This document shows positions 12,862 through 22,969 of a DNA stretch of 64,000 bases, in pieces. Each line of letters starts with the position of its first letter. Position 1 is the first letter of the stretch. The stretch lies in contig OW028586.1 of assembly GCA_932294295.1 (NCBI GenBank), positions 9,453,790 through 9,517,789 on the forward strand. The letters are read 5' to 3'. Under the pieces are notes generated by a model. That model ran no database searches. It saw nothing but the letters and a program-made list of their open reading frames with translations, and was not told the DNA's origin. This DNA comes from Alitta virens. Its lineage: Eukaryota > Annelida > Polychaeta > Phyllodocida > Nereididae. The position numbers and the translations under genes were made by a program.

Positions 12862-13030
12862 GAATAAGGTTTTCCTACACCAGGTACACTGTAATAAACC
12901 TCCTAATTGTATTAAATTTGTTTATATGAGGAAAATATAATAACTATGCTGAGATTTCCAATGACCTTATAAAAAAATGTATCAAGTGCAAAATAACCCA
13001 AAATGGCCAATAGCTTGCACATTTAATAGG
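12862..13030 (-). mobile_element. MITE D copy, reverse
   Basis: CCTCCTAATTGTATTAAATT and TATCAAGTGCAAAATAACCC match the reverse D body. One terminal repeat is decayed. Confidence 0.65.
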
Positions 13031-13739
13031 TGTTCAGAAACGTTATTCTACTACTGTCTGTCCCTATCTTAGCATTCATTCTGCCTGGTGGTGTCTATCT
13101 TGTCATTATGTCTGTCTCATGATGTATATCTTGTCATTCTGTCTGTCTCATGGTGTCTATCTTGTCATTCTGTCTGTCTAACGACAAACAACAAAGTAGT
13201 TTTAAGCTCATCTTGTAAGAAAACCTCCATCATCTCCTTTGCCTATTTTTGTGTTGTCTTTATTTTTCTTCTTCCCTGTCCGCCAAACTCAACTACTCAA
13301 TATCCGATGCGCAGGGGATTATGGGCGATATTCGCGTTGCTATGGACGCACGTGTTGCTTTTCCATGGCAACATCAAAGGGCCGCTTAGGACTTCAAAAG
13401 AAGCTGCGCCATAATGGCGGCCAAGTGTGGGGGGGGGGGGGGGTCTGAGAATATGTTCTAAATGGGAGCAACAGGGATAATAGGGGCAGAAATGGATGCT
13501 AATGCTTGGATAGGACTTCAATTTTTACCTTCAAAGGACTTAGGCTAAAAGCTTCTTTTGTTTTCAGTCTCCCAAATTGATCCAATATGACCTAAAACAA
13601 GAGATGTTTTTGCAACGCTGTGTATATATTTGCTGGATAATGAAGTTTTTTCCGTATAAAGATAACTAGGGAGGTAGGACATAGTACATTTAACATAGCA
13701 TATTTGCAAAGTCTAGAGCTTCTTTTACCACAGGAAACG

Positions 13740-13880
13740 TATTGAACGATGTACTGAGGTTCAAACCTACCCATCTAGAACCGTTGTCACAATAGCTAAC
13801 CGACTAGTCCGACAAACTGCCTCACGATGAGAGTCGTGTGTTGTTGCAAATGACAGCAATGTTTCGGTCTAAGTTTTGAC
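13740..13880 (-). mobile_element. tRNA-like SINE-C' copy
   Basis: GAGGTTCAAACC reads on the minus strand as a B-box-like GGTTTGAACCTC. It is followed by AGTCCGACAAACTGCCTCAC and AATGACAGCAATGTTTCGGT, shared with 20435-20545 and 49800-49985. Confidence 0.55.
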
Positions 13881-13959
13881 ATTGTACGGAGTGCTAACAC
13901 GAAACACTTGTGTAGTGAACAGCAGAACATCTTGGATCTTTGAAAATAATTGTCTTTTT

Positions 13960-14155
13960 TAAGTTCTCCTCTACTCTATGTATGGACTATTTTGCCAGGT
14001 CATTTGATAAGGTCAATGGAAACTTTGCCAATTAGACTGCTCTTGATTATCTCAGACCAGTTAGTATATTTTGTGTCATTTTAGCAAATTCAATACGATT
14101 TGGAAGACCAAATATATCTGGTGTGCGAAAAACAAAATGTTTTCCCTGCATGATG
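13960..14155 (+). mobile_element. MITE D copy
   Basis: TATGTATGGACTATTTTGCC, AACTTTGCCAATTAGACTGC and a 3' part with CTGGTGTGCGAAAAAC match the D consensus. Confidence 0.75.
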
Positions 14156-15093
14156 CTTTTTTAATTTCTGACTTGTACTGTCAGCCTTGCACATGCAGTT
14201 GTACCTTAAAATGAAGCAAGTACATTACCCTACACCAAAGAATCACTCCATGGTGCTAGGGCAACTCCCTGCTAAAACTGTTACATTCTTCAAGTAATAC
14301 TACCATGCAGCAATGAACATCCAAGACTGACTTTGACTGTCCACTCAGATGGAGCCCAACTGTGGTGTCTGCGATTCGTGTGCTATTAGCAGAGTGCTTG
14401 CAGTGTGTCGGTGACCCAGTGTCAAGAATGATTTTGTCTCCATTAAGAATCACGACAACTGAGCAATGCATCAATCCCAGGTCTGTTATGAACCCTCTCA
14501 GACAATTCTTATACATACTCCCATGCAGCTTTGATTTGTCAGGGTGTTCTTATACAGTAATACCATAAAAAGCAAGGTCTATCCCCAGCTAAGCTATCCG
14601 GAGCGAGCTGGGAAGGAGTACCTGAAATTGCAACCAGCCAAAACTAGCCAAAACTAGCTGGAAACACCCACTACATGGTCATATAAGTTGACTATCCTTC
14701 TATTAGCTTCAAACTAGTATAGGGTTGAGAGATGAAGTTGGAGTGAAATTTAATTGATCTCTGTTGCTAGGTAACTCGATCCACCCGCAATTTAAGTAAT
14801 GGAGTCTACAGTAACTATATTTTAAATGGCCCGTTTAATGCTTTTAAATAAAATTACGGGACCGTTTCAGTGAACACTTGAAACTTGATGGAAAAACCTG
14901 ATAAATTGAATGAGAAATTGTGTGCCACCTTGAAGTGGGGGATCGTCTATACAAAGAATGGGCCCAAGCAATTAAATGAAGTGCTATACATTAAATAGTT
15001 AGCATCTGCCTATCTATTACCTGGCACATTATCTGGGCTTTATCTGAGCTTACCTGTCAGGGCAAGACAATCGTAAACTGCTGATAAGGAACT

Positions 15094-15168
15094 GAATGAG
15101 CGATAATGCGAGTAGGTGCGCCTACGCCCATGTGACTTACTACAGTAGTGATCTATTATCGCTCATTC
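15094..15168. repeat. Perfect 14-bp inverted repeat
   Basis: GAATGAGCGATAAT at 15094-15107 and its exact complement at 15155-15168. The palindrome GTAGGTGCGCCTAC (15112-15125) lies between them. Confidence 0.8.
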
Positions 15169-15290
15169 GAGTGTAATTGTGATTAGGCACGAGATATGTC
15201 TGCTTAATGTGTTCACTTTTGCAAGTTTAGTATATTATATTAATAATATATTATTACTAACAGCGTAGAATATTCAAGGTACCGTATAGA

Positions 15291-15352
15291 ACGCGGTGAC
15301 TTTGGTCCTAAAGGGGGTGAATTTGGCCCTAGAAAGGGGTGACTTTGGCCCA
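15291..15352 (+). repeat. Three-copy ~22-bp tandem repeat
   Basis: The unit GGGGTGACTTTGGCCCTA is repeated three times with small changes. Confidence 0.75.
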
Positions 15353-16203
15353 GTCCTAAAAAATCATTTCTTTGGGGTTTCTTCTACCTTAGCAACAGTC
15401 ACGTGATATGTTTTAGTGATTTTATAGAATGTTTCATGTAGATTGTAAAATCAACATATCCCCAGACATGTGCAGTAGCGTATAGGTCCGATCAAAATAA
15501 TTGATGTTTCCTATTATAGCTGTCTACCCCTTGAAAGCCCTTTTTCTGAGACAGCCGAAACTTTCATAAAATGGGCAACTTGTAATATGTTTCCAGTGAA
15601 TTCGAATTTAGCTGACAGAGTAAAAATGCATGTCTCTAGTAGGTCTATGGAGTGACTTTCTAAAACCTACCTTGCATTCACAAATGGATCTGACCAGGAG
15701 ACCAGCAGTACAGAACACACAACACTCAAACACCAGTGGCGCCACCCGTTTGGACAGAACTTTTTAGACGAGAATGGAAGCTTTCTTTTTTTTTTCTTTG
15801 GTTTTTGCTTCCTTTTCTCTCCGCTCTTGTGTCAATTTAGTTCTGAAAGTACTTCCGAAAACGCCTAAAACATTGCGCTTTGCAACGTTTGCAGTGGAAA
15901 AAACCTTTTAATGGACAGAGTTGCAGACTTTTACATGCTTGGCTGACGAGTGGTTAAAAACTTGGCATTAATGGAAAGAAAAGAAAGTCTGGAATTGCTA
16001 ATGTTTCTGAAACGTATCTCTATATCAAAAATATCCCGTTTCCACCAAAAGATTAAAAGCTGTTCGGAAAGTGAATGGCTTTTTAATGCTTGGTGATTTC
16101 CATTAGGAATGAAGTCAATAAAAGTTGCTAGTCCCACTCTCATTCTAGGAGACGTTAATGTGGTCATTTTTTGATCCATGGAAACACCATGCATGCTCAA
16201 AAT

Positions 16204-16268
16204 GTGCAATGCATGTGGTGCAGTTGTACAATGCATGTGGTGCACTTACAATGCATGTGGTGCCAGTT
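16204..16268 (+). repeat. Three-copy tandem repeat of CAATGCATGTGGTGC
   Basis: Three units of CAATGCATGTGGTGC with different spacers. Confidence 0.8.
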
Positions 16269-16289
16269 GTCAAGCTGCAGTGACCCATT

Positions 16290-16450
16290 AAATGGACAAA
16301 ATGTCAGTGTTGAAAATAATTTTTAATTCGGGTTCTCGTACACTTATATGTTTACAAAATATGGACTATTTTGCCAGTGCCCCTGATAAGTGAAAAATGT
16401 GCCAATTAGACTACTCGTGATTGTTTCAATCTAGTTATTACTTTCGTGGA
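16290..16450 (+). mobile_element. MITE D copy, diverged
   Basis: ATATGGACTATTTTGCCAGT and GCCAATTAGACTACTCGTGA mark it as family D. Ends are not clear. Confidence 0.6.
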
Positions 16451-17143
16451 ACCATGAAGAAGCTAATTCTTCTTCAGCCACATTTACCCAACTTACAATC
16501 AGTCTTCAGTCAGTATCATGGATGTCTGTGGTCATAATGACGAATTTCTTAGTCGATTCTCAGTCTAAATCATGCATGCCAGTTTAGTCAATAATGTAAT
16601 TCAGCTTAACTTAGATATACAAATAAATTCGGGTGGGGGGGGGGGGGGAGGCAGTTAATTGCCTAAGACAAAAGGATCTCCAGGGTAGTTTACTAAAGTT
16701 ACTTTAACATAGAACAAGAGACACAATATGGCTTATAAAGTACCTGATACAGTGCACATCACTGAGACAAACAGACTTGTGGGCAACATCTAAAACCTCA
16801 TCATACAAATTGGCTGCTTTTGTGGCCATAATTACCCCATCAAAAGATCAAATAATGGTCTGGGCTCGTTACTTCTTGACCATAAAGATAAAACAATCTT
16901 CCTTGCATCCATATTAATGGACCTAAGCTTTATATTAAGTCCATATACACATGGGGCCAGATCTTTATTACTGAAACACAAAGCCTATTTATATGCCCCC
17001 AGTGCGATTTATTGTTCATATCTAGTTGGTTTGCACTAGCTACCACGGAGCAGAGGGGCTGAATTAAGCTTTTCTTTTGTAGTACAGCCCTTTGCACGGG
17101 TAACAATTAGGAGGTGCTTATGAACTAGAAAGTGGTCTTAATA

Positions 17144-17263
17144 CAGTGGTGTAGTTATATATACATTTTTGTCACATAAATATACTAATTTAATATTAAT
17201 TCGGGAGGACGTTACCATGGTTACGAAATATATCTTGTGTGCAAAAACTTTTTTTCACCACTG
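17144..17263 (+). mobile_element. Short MITE D derivative with intact termini and TA duplication
   Basis: TA, then CAGTGGTG at 17144-17151; CACCACTG at 17256-17263, then TA. The 3' side has TTGTGTGCAAAAACTTTTTT, the family D terminus. The conserved middle of D is absent, so this is a 120-bp deletion derivative. CAGT ends and TA duplication are typical of Tc1/mariner elements. Confidence 0.8.
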
Positions 17264-17538
17264 TACAGATCTGTACACTGTACACAATTCTGATGGTAAG
17301 CCGTCTGTGGTCCTTTTTGTCATCCATTTGTGTTCCATTTGTGGGCCATTTGTGCAGATATCAAGAGAGGTGGACACTCGCATTACAATTATGTCAGGCT
17401 TTCCTTTATTTTTGTTGATCTGGCGCACGGCACTAATGGTGTCTTGTCATCATCATCCCGTGTGATGTGCGCATGTGCGGGAAAGGGTTGCCATGGTGAA
17501 GCGTTAGTTTACTTGCCGCCATTACGGGGAGATGGAGC

Positions 17539-17590
17539 GGCAGCAGCAGCAGCAACAACGAGACGACTGCTGCTGCTGCTGCTGATGCTG
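17539..17590 (+). repeat. (CAG)n facing (CTG)n triplet hairpin
   Basis: GCAGCAGCAGCAGC followed about 15 bases later by CTGCTGCTGCTGCTG. The two runs are complementary and can pair. Confidence 0.8.
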
Positions 17591-17920
17591 CTTCTAGCCA
17601 ATGCAGGCTGATGCGAGGCCATTAGAGTTTGGGCACACAAAGCCCCTGACAGCTCAATTAGCTTAATGCGTTCATATCAAAGGCTATCGGATGGCAATAG
17701 TGGAATCTGGCGAGGGGACTTTTAAGTGAACAGGTGATATCTTCAGTGTCCCGTACAACAACCAACTAAGTCAGCATCAGCCCATTTGGTATATTAGATG
17801 TAGCCTGGCCCTGTCAGGTCAATGATGTACACTGTAAACACTTTCAAGAATTGTGAAATAAAGCGAAAAATTGACAATGGAAAATTGAGTGGTGGCTTTG
17901 TTACGGCTGAAGATGTATAG

Positions 17921-18006
17921 TCAGTCAGTCAGTCAGGCAGTCAGGCAGTCAGTCAGTCAATCAGTCAGTCAGTCAATCAGTCAATCAGTCAGTCAGTCAG
18001 TCAGTC
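17921..18006 (+). repeat. (CAGT)n microsatellite
   Basis: Runs of CAGT with occasional CAGG and CAAT variants. Confidence 0.9.
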
Positions 18007-18027
18007 TAGCAATGATGCAGTGAGCAA

Positions 18028-18401
18028 CTCCTCTCCTCTCCTCTCCTCTCCTCTCCTCTCCTCTCCTCTCCTCTCCTCTCCTCTCCTCTCCTCTCCTCTC
18101 CTCTCCTCTCCTCTCCTCTCCTCTCCTCTCTTCTCATCTCCACTCCTCTCCTCTCTTCTCTTCTCTTCTCTTCTCTTCTCTTCTCTTCTCTTCTCTTCTC
18201 TTCTCTTCTCTTCTCTTCTCTTCTCTTCTCTTCTCATCTCCACTCCTCTCTTCTCTTCTCTTCTCTTCTCTTCTCTTCTCTTCTCTTCTCTTCTCTTCTC
18301 TTCTCTTCTCTTCTCTTCTCTTCTCTTCTCTTCTCATCTCCACTCCTCTCTTCTCTTCTCTTCTCTTCTCTTCTCTTCTCTTCTCTTCTCTTCTCTTCTC
18401 C
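18028..18401 (+). repeat. (CTCTC/CTCTT)n pentanucleotide satellite, higher-order
   Basis: CTCTC pentamers up to about 18130 change to CTCTT pentamers. The spacer CTCATCTCCACTCCTCTC recurs about 105 bases apart (about 18134, 18234, 18336), so a longer unit has itself been duplicated. Long open frames on both strands here are by-products of the repeat. Confidence 0.92.
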
Positions 18402-18867
18402 TGAGATGAGCCATTGTTCCATTGCATCATGGGATGTATTGGCTTATCCAAGATGGCCGTCTAGTGTCACGTGCTTTGTTGTTTGCCGTAAATGGGCCAT
18501 GCCTTGTCGTAATAATGTTGTCGTAATATTGATCTTGTCTGGATTAATGCATCACGTCGGAATTTCCTCTTCCCCCTCCTCCCTCTGCCATTTATCAAGT
18601 TTCAAACCCATTTGTCATTGTGACGTCACCAACAATCGAATCATCACAATTCCCTTTTAATCTCATGTGATTTATTATTATGCGAATGTCTAATTTGTTT
18701 TGCGTTATATTTTGCAGTATTTGCTTACAATGAACCAAGGATTTTGTCTATATTTTATCAGTAAATTGTAATTGTCCTCACCTTTGCATCTGAATAAATA
18801 TACTTTTAAATTTCCATCTTTGGTTTGTTTAGTAGGTGTTTAGATTTGGTCAGACATCAGATGTCTG

Positions 18868-19012
18868 TCTCAGTGCTACTGGTCTAAAAGCTAAGTCAGA
18901 TTGTGACCAGCGGTCAGAGGCAGACGTAATGATGACAAAAGCTTGGGAAGTCCAACCAACTCATGTGACGCATTGATCTCGTGGGTGGGTCTTTTATTGG
19001 CTCCAGCACAGA
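18868..19012 (-). mobile_element. Family C copy, reverse, just upstream of the LMO4-like exon
   Basis: GGTCAGAGGCAGACGTAATG and CATGTGACGCATTGATCTCG are the reverse complement of family C strings. It lies about 170 bases before the splice acceptor. Confidence 0.65.
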
Positions 19013-19150
19013 CAACGAGTACAAGGCACACTTTCAGTTCTCTTGTCTCTTTGTTGTTGGGCACAGCATCAGCCCAATTGGGGTGCTGTTAAGAAAATCT
19101 TGTCTACAACCACCAAGACAGTATAAGTCATTTCTGTGAAATAAGTTACT

Positions 19151-19181
19151 GAATTAAATATCTTTTTCTTTTTTCTTTCAG
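19151..19181 (+). promoter_or_regulatory. 3' splice site (polypyrimidine tract and AG) of the LMO4-like exon
   Basis: A run of T and C (TCTTTTTCTTTTTTCTTTCA) ends in AG at 19180-19181, directly before the open frame. A weak branch-point-like CTGAAT lies about 30 bases upstream. This sets the exon start at 19182 and shows that the exon is internal or terminal, not first. Confidence 0.85.
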
Positions 19182-19431
19182 ATTATTCGGCTCCAGCGGA
19201 ACGTGTTCGGCTTGCGCACAGTCCATCCCGGCCAGTGAACTAGTGATGCGCGCGCAGACAGGAAACGTATATCACTTGAACTGTTTCACATGCGTTGCCT
19301 GTAGCAACCGACTGGTTCCGGGCGACAGGTATAGCATCATCAACGGATGCCTGATCTGCGAACAGGATTACCCAAAAGTAGTCAAAGGCCACACCCAGCT
19401 CCCTCTCAGACCCACACATAAGGTCGGTTGA
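19182..19431 (+). CDS. LMO4: LMO4-like LIM-only protein, terminal coding exon (second LIM domain and C-terminus)
   Basis: The frame starting at 19183 reads LFGSSGTCSACAQSIPASEL and continues to RPTHKVG and TGA. It aligns to the C-terminal half of vertebrate LMO4, sharing LFG-S-G-CSAC, QSIPASELVMRAQ, GNVYHL-CFTC, NRLVPGDR, ING and the final KV. Zinc ligands of LIM2 are visible: C-x2-C, H-x2-C, C-x2-C and C-x2-D (CEQD). LMO4 is a nuclear adaptor with two LIM domains that binds LDB/CLIM-type cofactors and modulates transcription complexes. A polypyrimidine tract and AG (19161-19181) precede the exon; base 19182 completes a split codon, matching an arginine before LFG in the vertebrate protein. 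The LIM1 exon is not in view. Odd points: an extra Thr between RAQ and GNVYH, and a diverged tail after CEQD. AAG|GTCGGT near the end could be read as a splice donor, but the KVG-stop ending resembles the vertebrate KVC ending, so I take TGA as the true stop. Confidence 0.92.
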
Positions 19432-19455
19432 AGTATGTATTTTCGCTTGTTTATG

Positions 19456-19649
19456 AAGTATGAAGGGGTGGGGTTCTAGCTCCGTGGTAGCGCACTGGGC
19501 TTCCATCCACTGGGTCCCGGGTTCAATTCCCGGTCGAGCCCGAGTTGGATGGCTGTTTTATCCTTCATCTCATTGCCATGGTCCCTGCCTGTTCTAATTA
19601 GCCCATCAGGTGCAGAAATACAGGACGTAAAGCCTTAATCCACCGACCA
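19456..19649 (+). mobile_element. SINE-A copy 3, inserted in the presumed LMO4 3' UTR
   Basis: A full SINE-A unit with CTAGCTCCGTGGTAGCGC head, GGGTTCAATTCCCGG B-box and AATACAGGACGTAAAGCC tail region. It is flanked by TCGCTTGTTTATG (19443-19455) and TCGCTTTTTTATG (19650-19662), a 13-base target duplication with one mismatch. It sits about 24 bases beyond the LMO4-like stop codon. Confidence 0.85.
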
Positions 19650-19662
19650 TCGCTTTTTTATG

Positions 19663-20434
19663 GTGTTTCAAACAGAAGCAAGTGCATCCCGATTCAAGAT
19701 AGCAATGCGTTTAGTAATAACTTTCAGTATATATCAGCAACTGTAGCTAACTGTGTTTATGGCCAGCTGAAGTGAACATTGTCTGAAGCTACTCAATGTC
19801 ACAAAATGAAAAATAGATAATTGGCGGAAAGCGATTGCAAAATCACTCAATATTTTGGTGATACCTATTAGTGGAGTACTCACTTTTCGGATCCTGCAAT
19901 AGGATTTTTTATCCCATGATGGCATGATCTAAACAATGGTAATGAAGTGCACATCATCTGGCTCATACCCGCTGAGAGCGCTGTTATGTTGCATATGATA
20001 AACTGTTGAATGTATTTCAATTCAATATATGAATATAAAGGGAGCTAGCAGGGGTCTTTGGAGTTAGTACTTGAGAAGAATTTTTAGCTTTAATGCATTG
20101 TCCTATTTTAAGTAAAATAGCGTTTGGGTTCATAACCAATTTCTACGATTACAGATTGAAATATGAGCGCATATTTGAGAATAAGTTGACCGGTGGTTTT
20201 AATTTAATTTCTAAAAGTGACACCAAAATTTTGATTTGAAAATAATACCAAAATCCGAAATTCAAAGAGCCATATCACCTATAAAATATCAAGTGTTCCA
20301 TAGAAATAACCATGGCATAGTAATAAGTGACTGTGAAGTGAATCCTATGAAATGCAGCACGTGAAAAACAAACCCAGTCGGCAGGGGTGGTTTTCCGTTT
20401 TATAAATTACACTAGCTGTAATTTGTTAGTAGTT
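19663..20434 (+). other. Presumed LMO4 3' UTR / downstream sequence
   Basis: No coding features. AT-rich, unique-looking DNA. No AATAAA was noticed until 20594 (AACAATAAAAAAC), which is the first candidate polyadenylation signal; its use is a guess. Confidence 0.35.
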
Positions 20435-20545
20435 TGAGTGTGTTTTGATCTAGACCGAAATATTGCTGTCCTTTGCGAGCTCGCCGATAGGCAGTTTGTC
20501 GGACTAAGTCGTGAGGCAGATTGTCGGACTAATTTTGATCTATAG
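20435..20545 (-). mobile_element. SINE-C' fragment
   Basis: AGACCGAAATATTGCTGTC and GCAGTTTGTCGGACTAAGTC, the latter partly repeated 30 bases on. These are the reverse complement of the strings at 13795-13870. Confidence 0.55.
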
Positions 20546-21079
20546 TGTGCATATGTATATATTGTCTTGCTGTGTTCTGACAAAAAAAAAAACAATAAAA
20601 AACGCTTTAAGCATATCTCCAATACATTAGCGAAGTATTTACTTTTAATTTATTATAATTCTATACCATTTAGTCTGAAGGGAAAGTTAAGTACTTGTAC
20701 GGCTTGGCCCATTAAGAGGCCCCTCTTTGAGGAAACATAAATGGTGTTTAGGAAATTTGAGAATGTCCCCAAGGCAAGCTGAAATTCAATATGCTTACAT
20801 TGTAGCGAGTAAATTTGCCTAGGAATCAATGGTTAGTCGAGTGCAAAGATATTCTATACAAGCCTCAGAAAGTTAAGTACCGTAAGGTGACTTTATTTAC
20901 CTTGGAAATGGAAGTCTTAGCTTACAACTCTTTTTCAATTCAATGGCCATTTGCAAGTGCTTAGGTCCCTAAACATTGTTAGAACTGAACAAATTTGCTC
21001 TGTTGATGGGCAACAATGGCCGATAGAGCATTTAAAAAGCGGGTGACTTCTAAAAGGGGCTAAATCTGAAGTGCAATTG

Positions 21080-21082
21080 ATA

Positions 21083-21114
<32 letters not shown>

Positions 21115-21206
21115 CAGACATCATTCTAAAAATGGCCAACATTGTGCTGGTTATCGACAAACACTGGTCCATCACAGCTGATGTGGATTATTATCAGTGT
21201 ATCGAT

Positions 21207-21257
<51 letters not shown>

Positions 21258-21262
21258 CTGAT
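21080..21262 (+). repeat. Two (TTGA)n microsatellite blocks
   Basis: GATTGATT runs at 21081-21113 and 21204-21260, separated by about 90 bases of unique DNA. Confidence 0.88.
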
Positions 21263-22950
21263 GGCATTTTATTTCAAATTGGTCACAGCGTACTATGGTT
21301 TTGGTTTTTCTACTTAATATCTTACAAAAAACCTTTGCTCAATCGATCAGGTTTCTAATTAATTTTCAGTCCATCCACTTCAACGAGTTTGGGGCTCTAT
21401 GGGGTTATGTTTTTGTTACGTAATCCTGTTACCCAATTGTCTCTTTACCCCACGCAGCAATCTTTGCTGCAATTAGATTATGACGTAACCTGACTCCGTC
21501 CTAATTGTTACGGTGCGCCATCTGTCGTTGAGTGTTAGATTTACAATAGGGCATAATGTCCCTCTAGTGTTCGAACTCGACAAATAATTAGGTATTTCAG
21601 CGCTAAATTGAAATCATTTGTGAAGGGAAAATTAGTTCGAATCACGTACCATATGTCACATGACGTGGTCAGACTTTCCCATAATGCATCACAACAACTT
21701 TTAGAATGCAACAATTCACTGCAGCTTGGAATCATTGCTTTTCTTTTTATCTATTTATCTATTGAATTTATGGATGGTTTATTAAGAATTAACTGTTCAT
21801 AATTATCATATACATGATATATTGGTATTTAAACATCTTACTTAACATGCGCCTGATGGTTGCCATGGAAACAGATTCGCCCAATCACCCTTCTTCAATT
21901 AGCGCCCATCAGCTTCTCTCCCCCCCCCCTTTATAAAAAAAAACCCATTTTATGCATCTAAGTTGAAAGATCATGATTTAATAGCAGTTTTCTTCTCTTT
22001 AGAAATAACAGCCTATTTACATGGGAGGACTTAACCGATAGCAAATTACTCGATTGAGTGTTATATGCTTGGACGAAATAACATGAGACCTGAATTGGCA
22101 TAAATCCCAATCGTTCATTAAGTACATTAAAGACTTTACAGGTGGTGATGATTACAAGAACACCTGTTAAGCAGTGCATTACTGCTACTGGATCAATTAT
22201 TATCAATATAGATTATTCTGGATCCAGGTACATTCGAATTTGGATGTACCATAACAAGTTTCTCTCTTCTTTTCATTTTTCATTAATCATATTTTTTAAA
22301 CGTATTTTATCATTGTGTATGGTGCATTTTTAGTAACTTACAGACTATTAATTGAGGTATATGCAGATATTTAAAAAAAATTGAAAATGTGTGTAATATT
22401 GATTAAAAAATAATGCGAAGAAAAAGCAATATACCCCCCCCCCCCCAACCTCCTCATGACACTAGCTTGCTAAGTGACAACAAATGGCAAGGCCCATCTG
22501 AGCTTTATTTGGACAACCCTGCATGTCAGGTTACCCTATTCTTGCAATTTGTTGCCATGGTAACCTAGCCGTGATTGCCGCATCACTCAGGACGCTGGCA
22601 TGCAGCCCTCTCTCCCATTATTCAATACAGTGGTGTACCGAATTGTGGTCACTTTGTTCAGATCGCCAACACGAAGACCTCGTATAGAGGACACATTAGA
22701 ATAAAATGTTCCAATGTAATGATATATAAAAACCTTGCAATTGACCAGCACCATTTTCAGATCACCCGAATATGAAAAACCTCCAGCAATTAGGCCTAAG
22801 TCTGCTGCAATTTAAACCTGATCTGCTTAAGTTTATTTACCTGACAATTGAGACCACCTCAGTATTAAGGCTTGCACATAAGGGTGGTTTCAATGGTGAG
22901 GTTTAACTGTTGGGAGGTTTACGAAGTAATTTATCATTGGATGATGTAAT
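21263..22950. other. Non-coding, no repeat family recognised
   Basis: AT-rich with a poly-C run at about 22434-22447. No domain-bearing frame. GTTGCCATGG occurs at about 21858 and 22550. Nothing further seen. Confidence 0.45.
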
Positions 22951-22969
22951 CTTGGAGTTGCTGTGAAAT

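Noticed and set aside
18001..18451. Open frames of 60-129 codons on both strands
   Set aside because: They are made only of pentanucleotide repeat codons (Leu-Ser-Ser or Arg-Glu-Glu) and have no other support.
1..19181. Upstream LIM1 exon of LMO4
   Set aside because: I looked by eye for Cys/His-rich frames with WHSRC- and NDYIR-like ends before a GT donor and found none; a faint match may have been missed.
19420..19425. Splice donor AAG|GTCGGT in the last codons of the LMO4-like exon
   Set aside because: The donor is weak beyond GT, and reading through gives a KVG-stop ending that matches the usual LMO4 end.
19240..19506. 88-codon minus-strand frame
   Set aside because: It is the antisense shadow of the LMO4-like exon and the SINE-A head.
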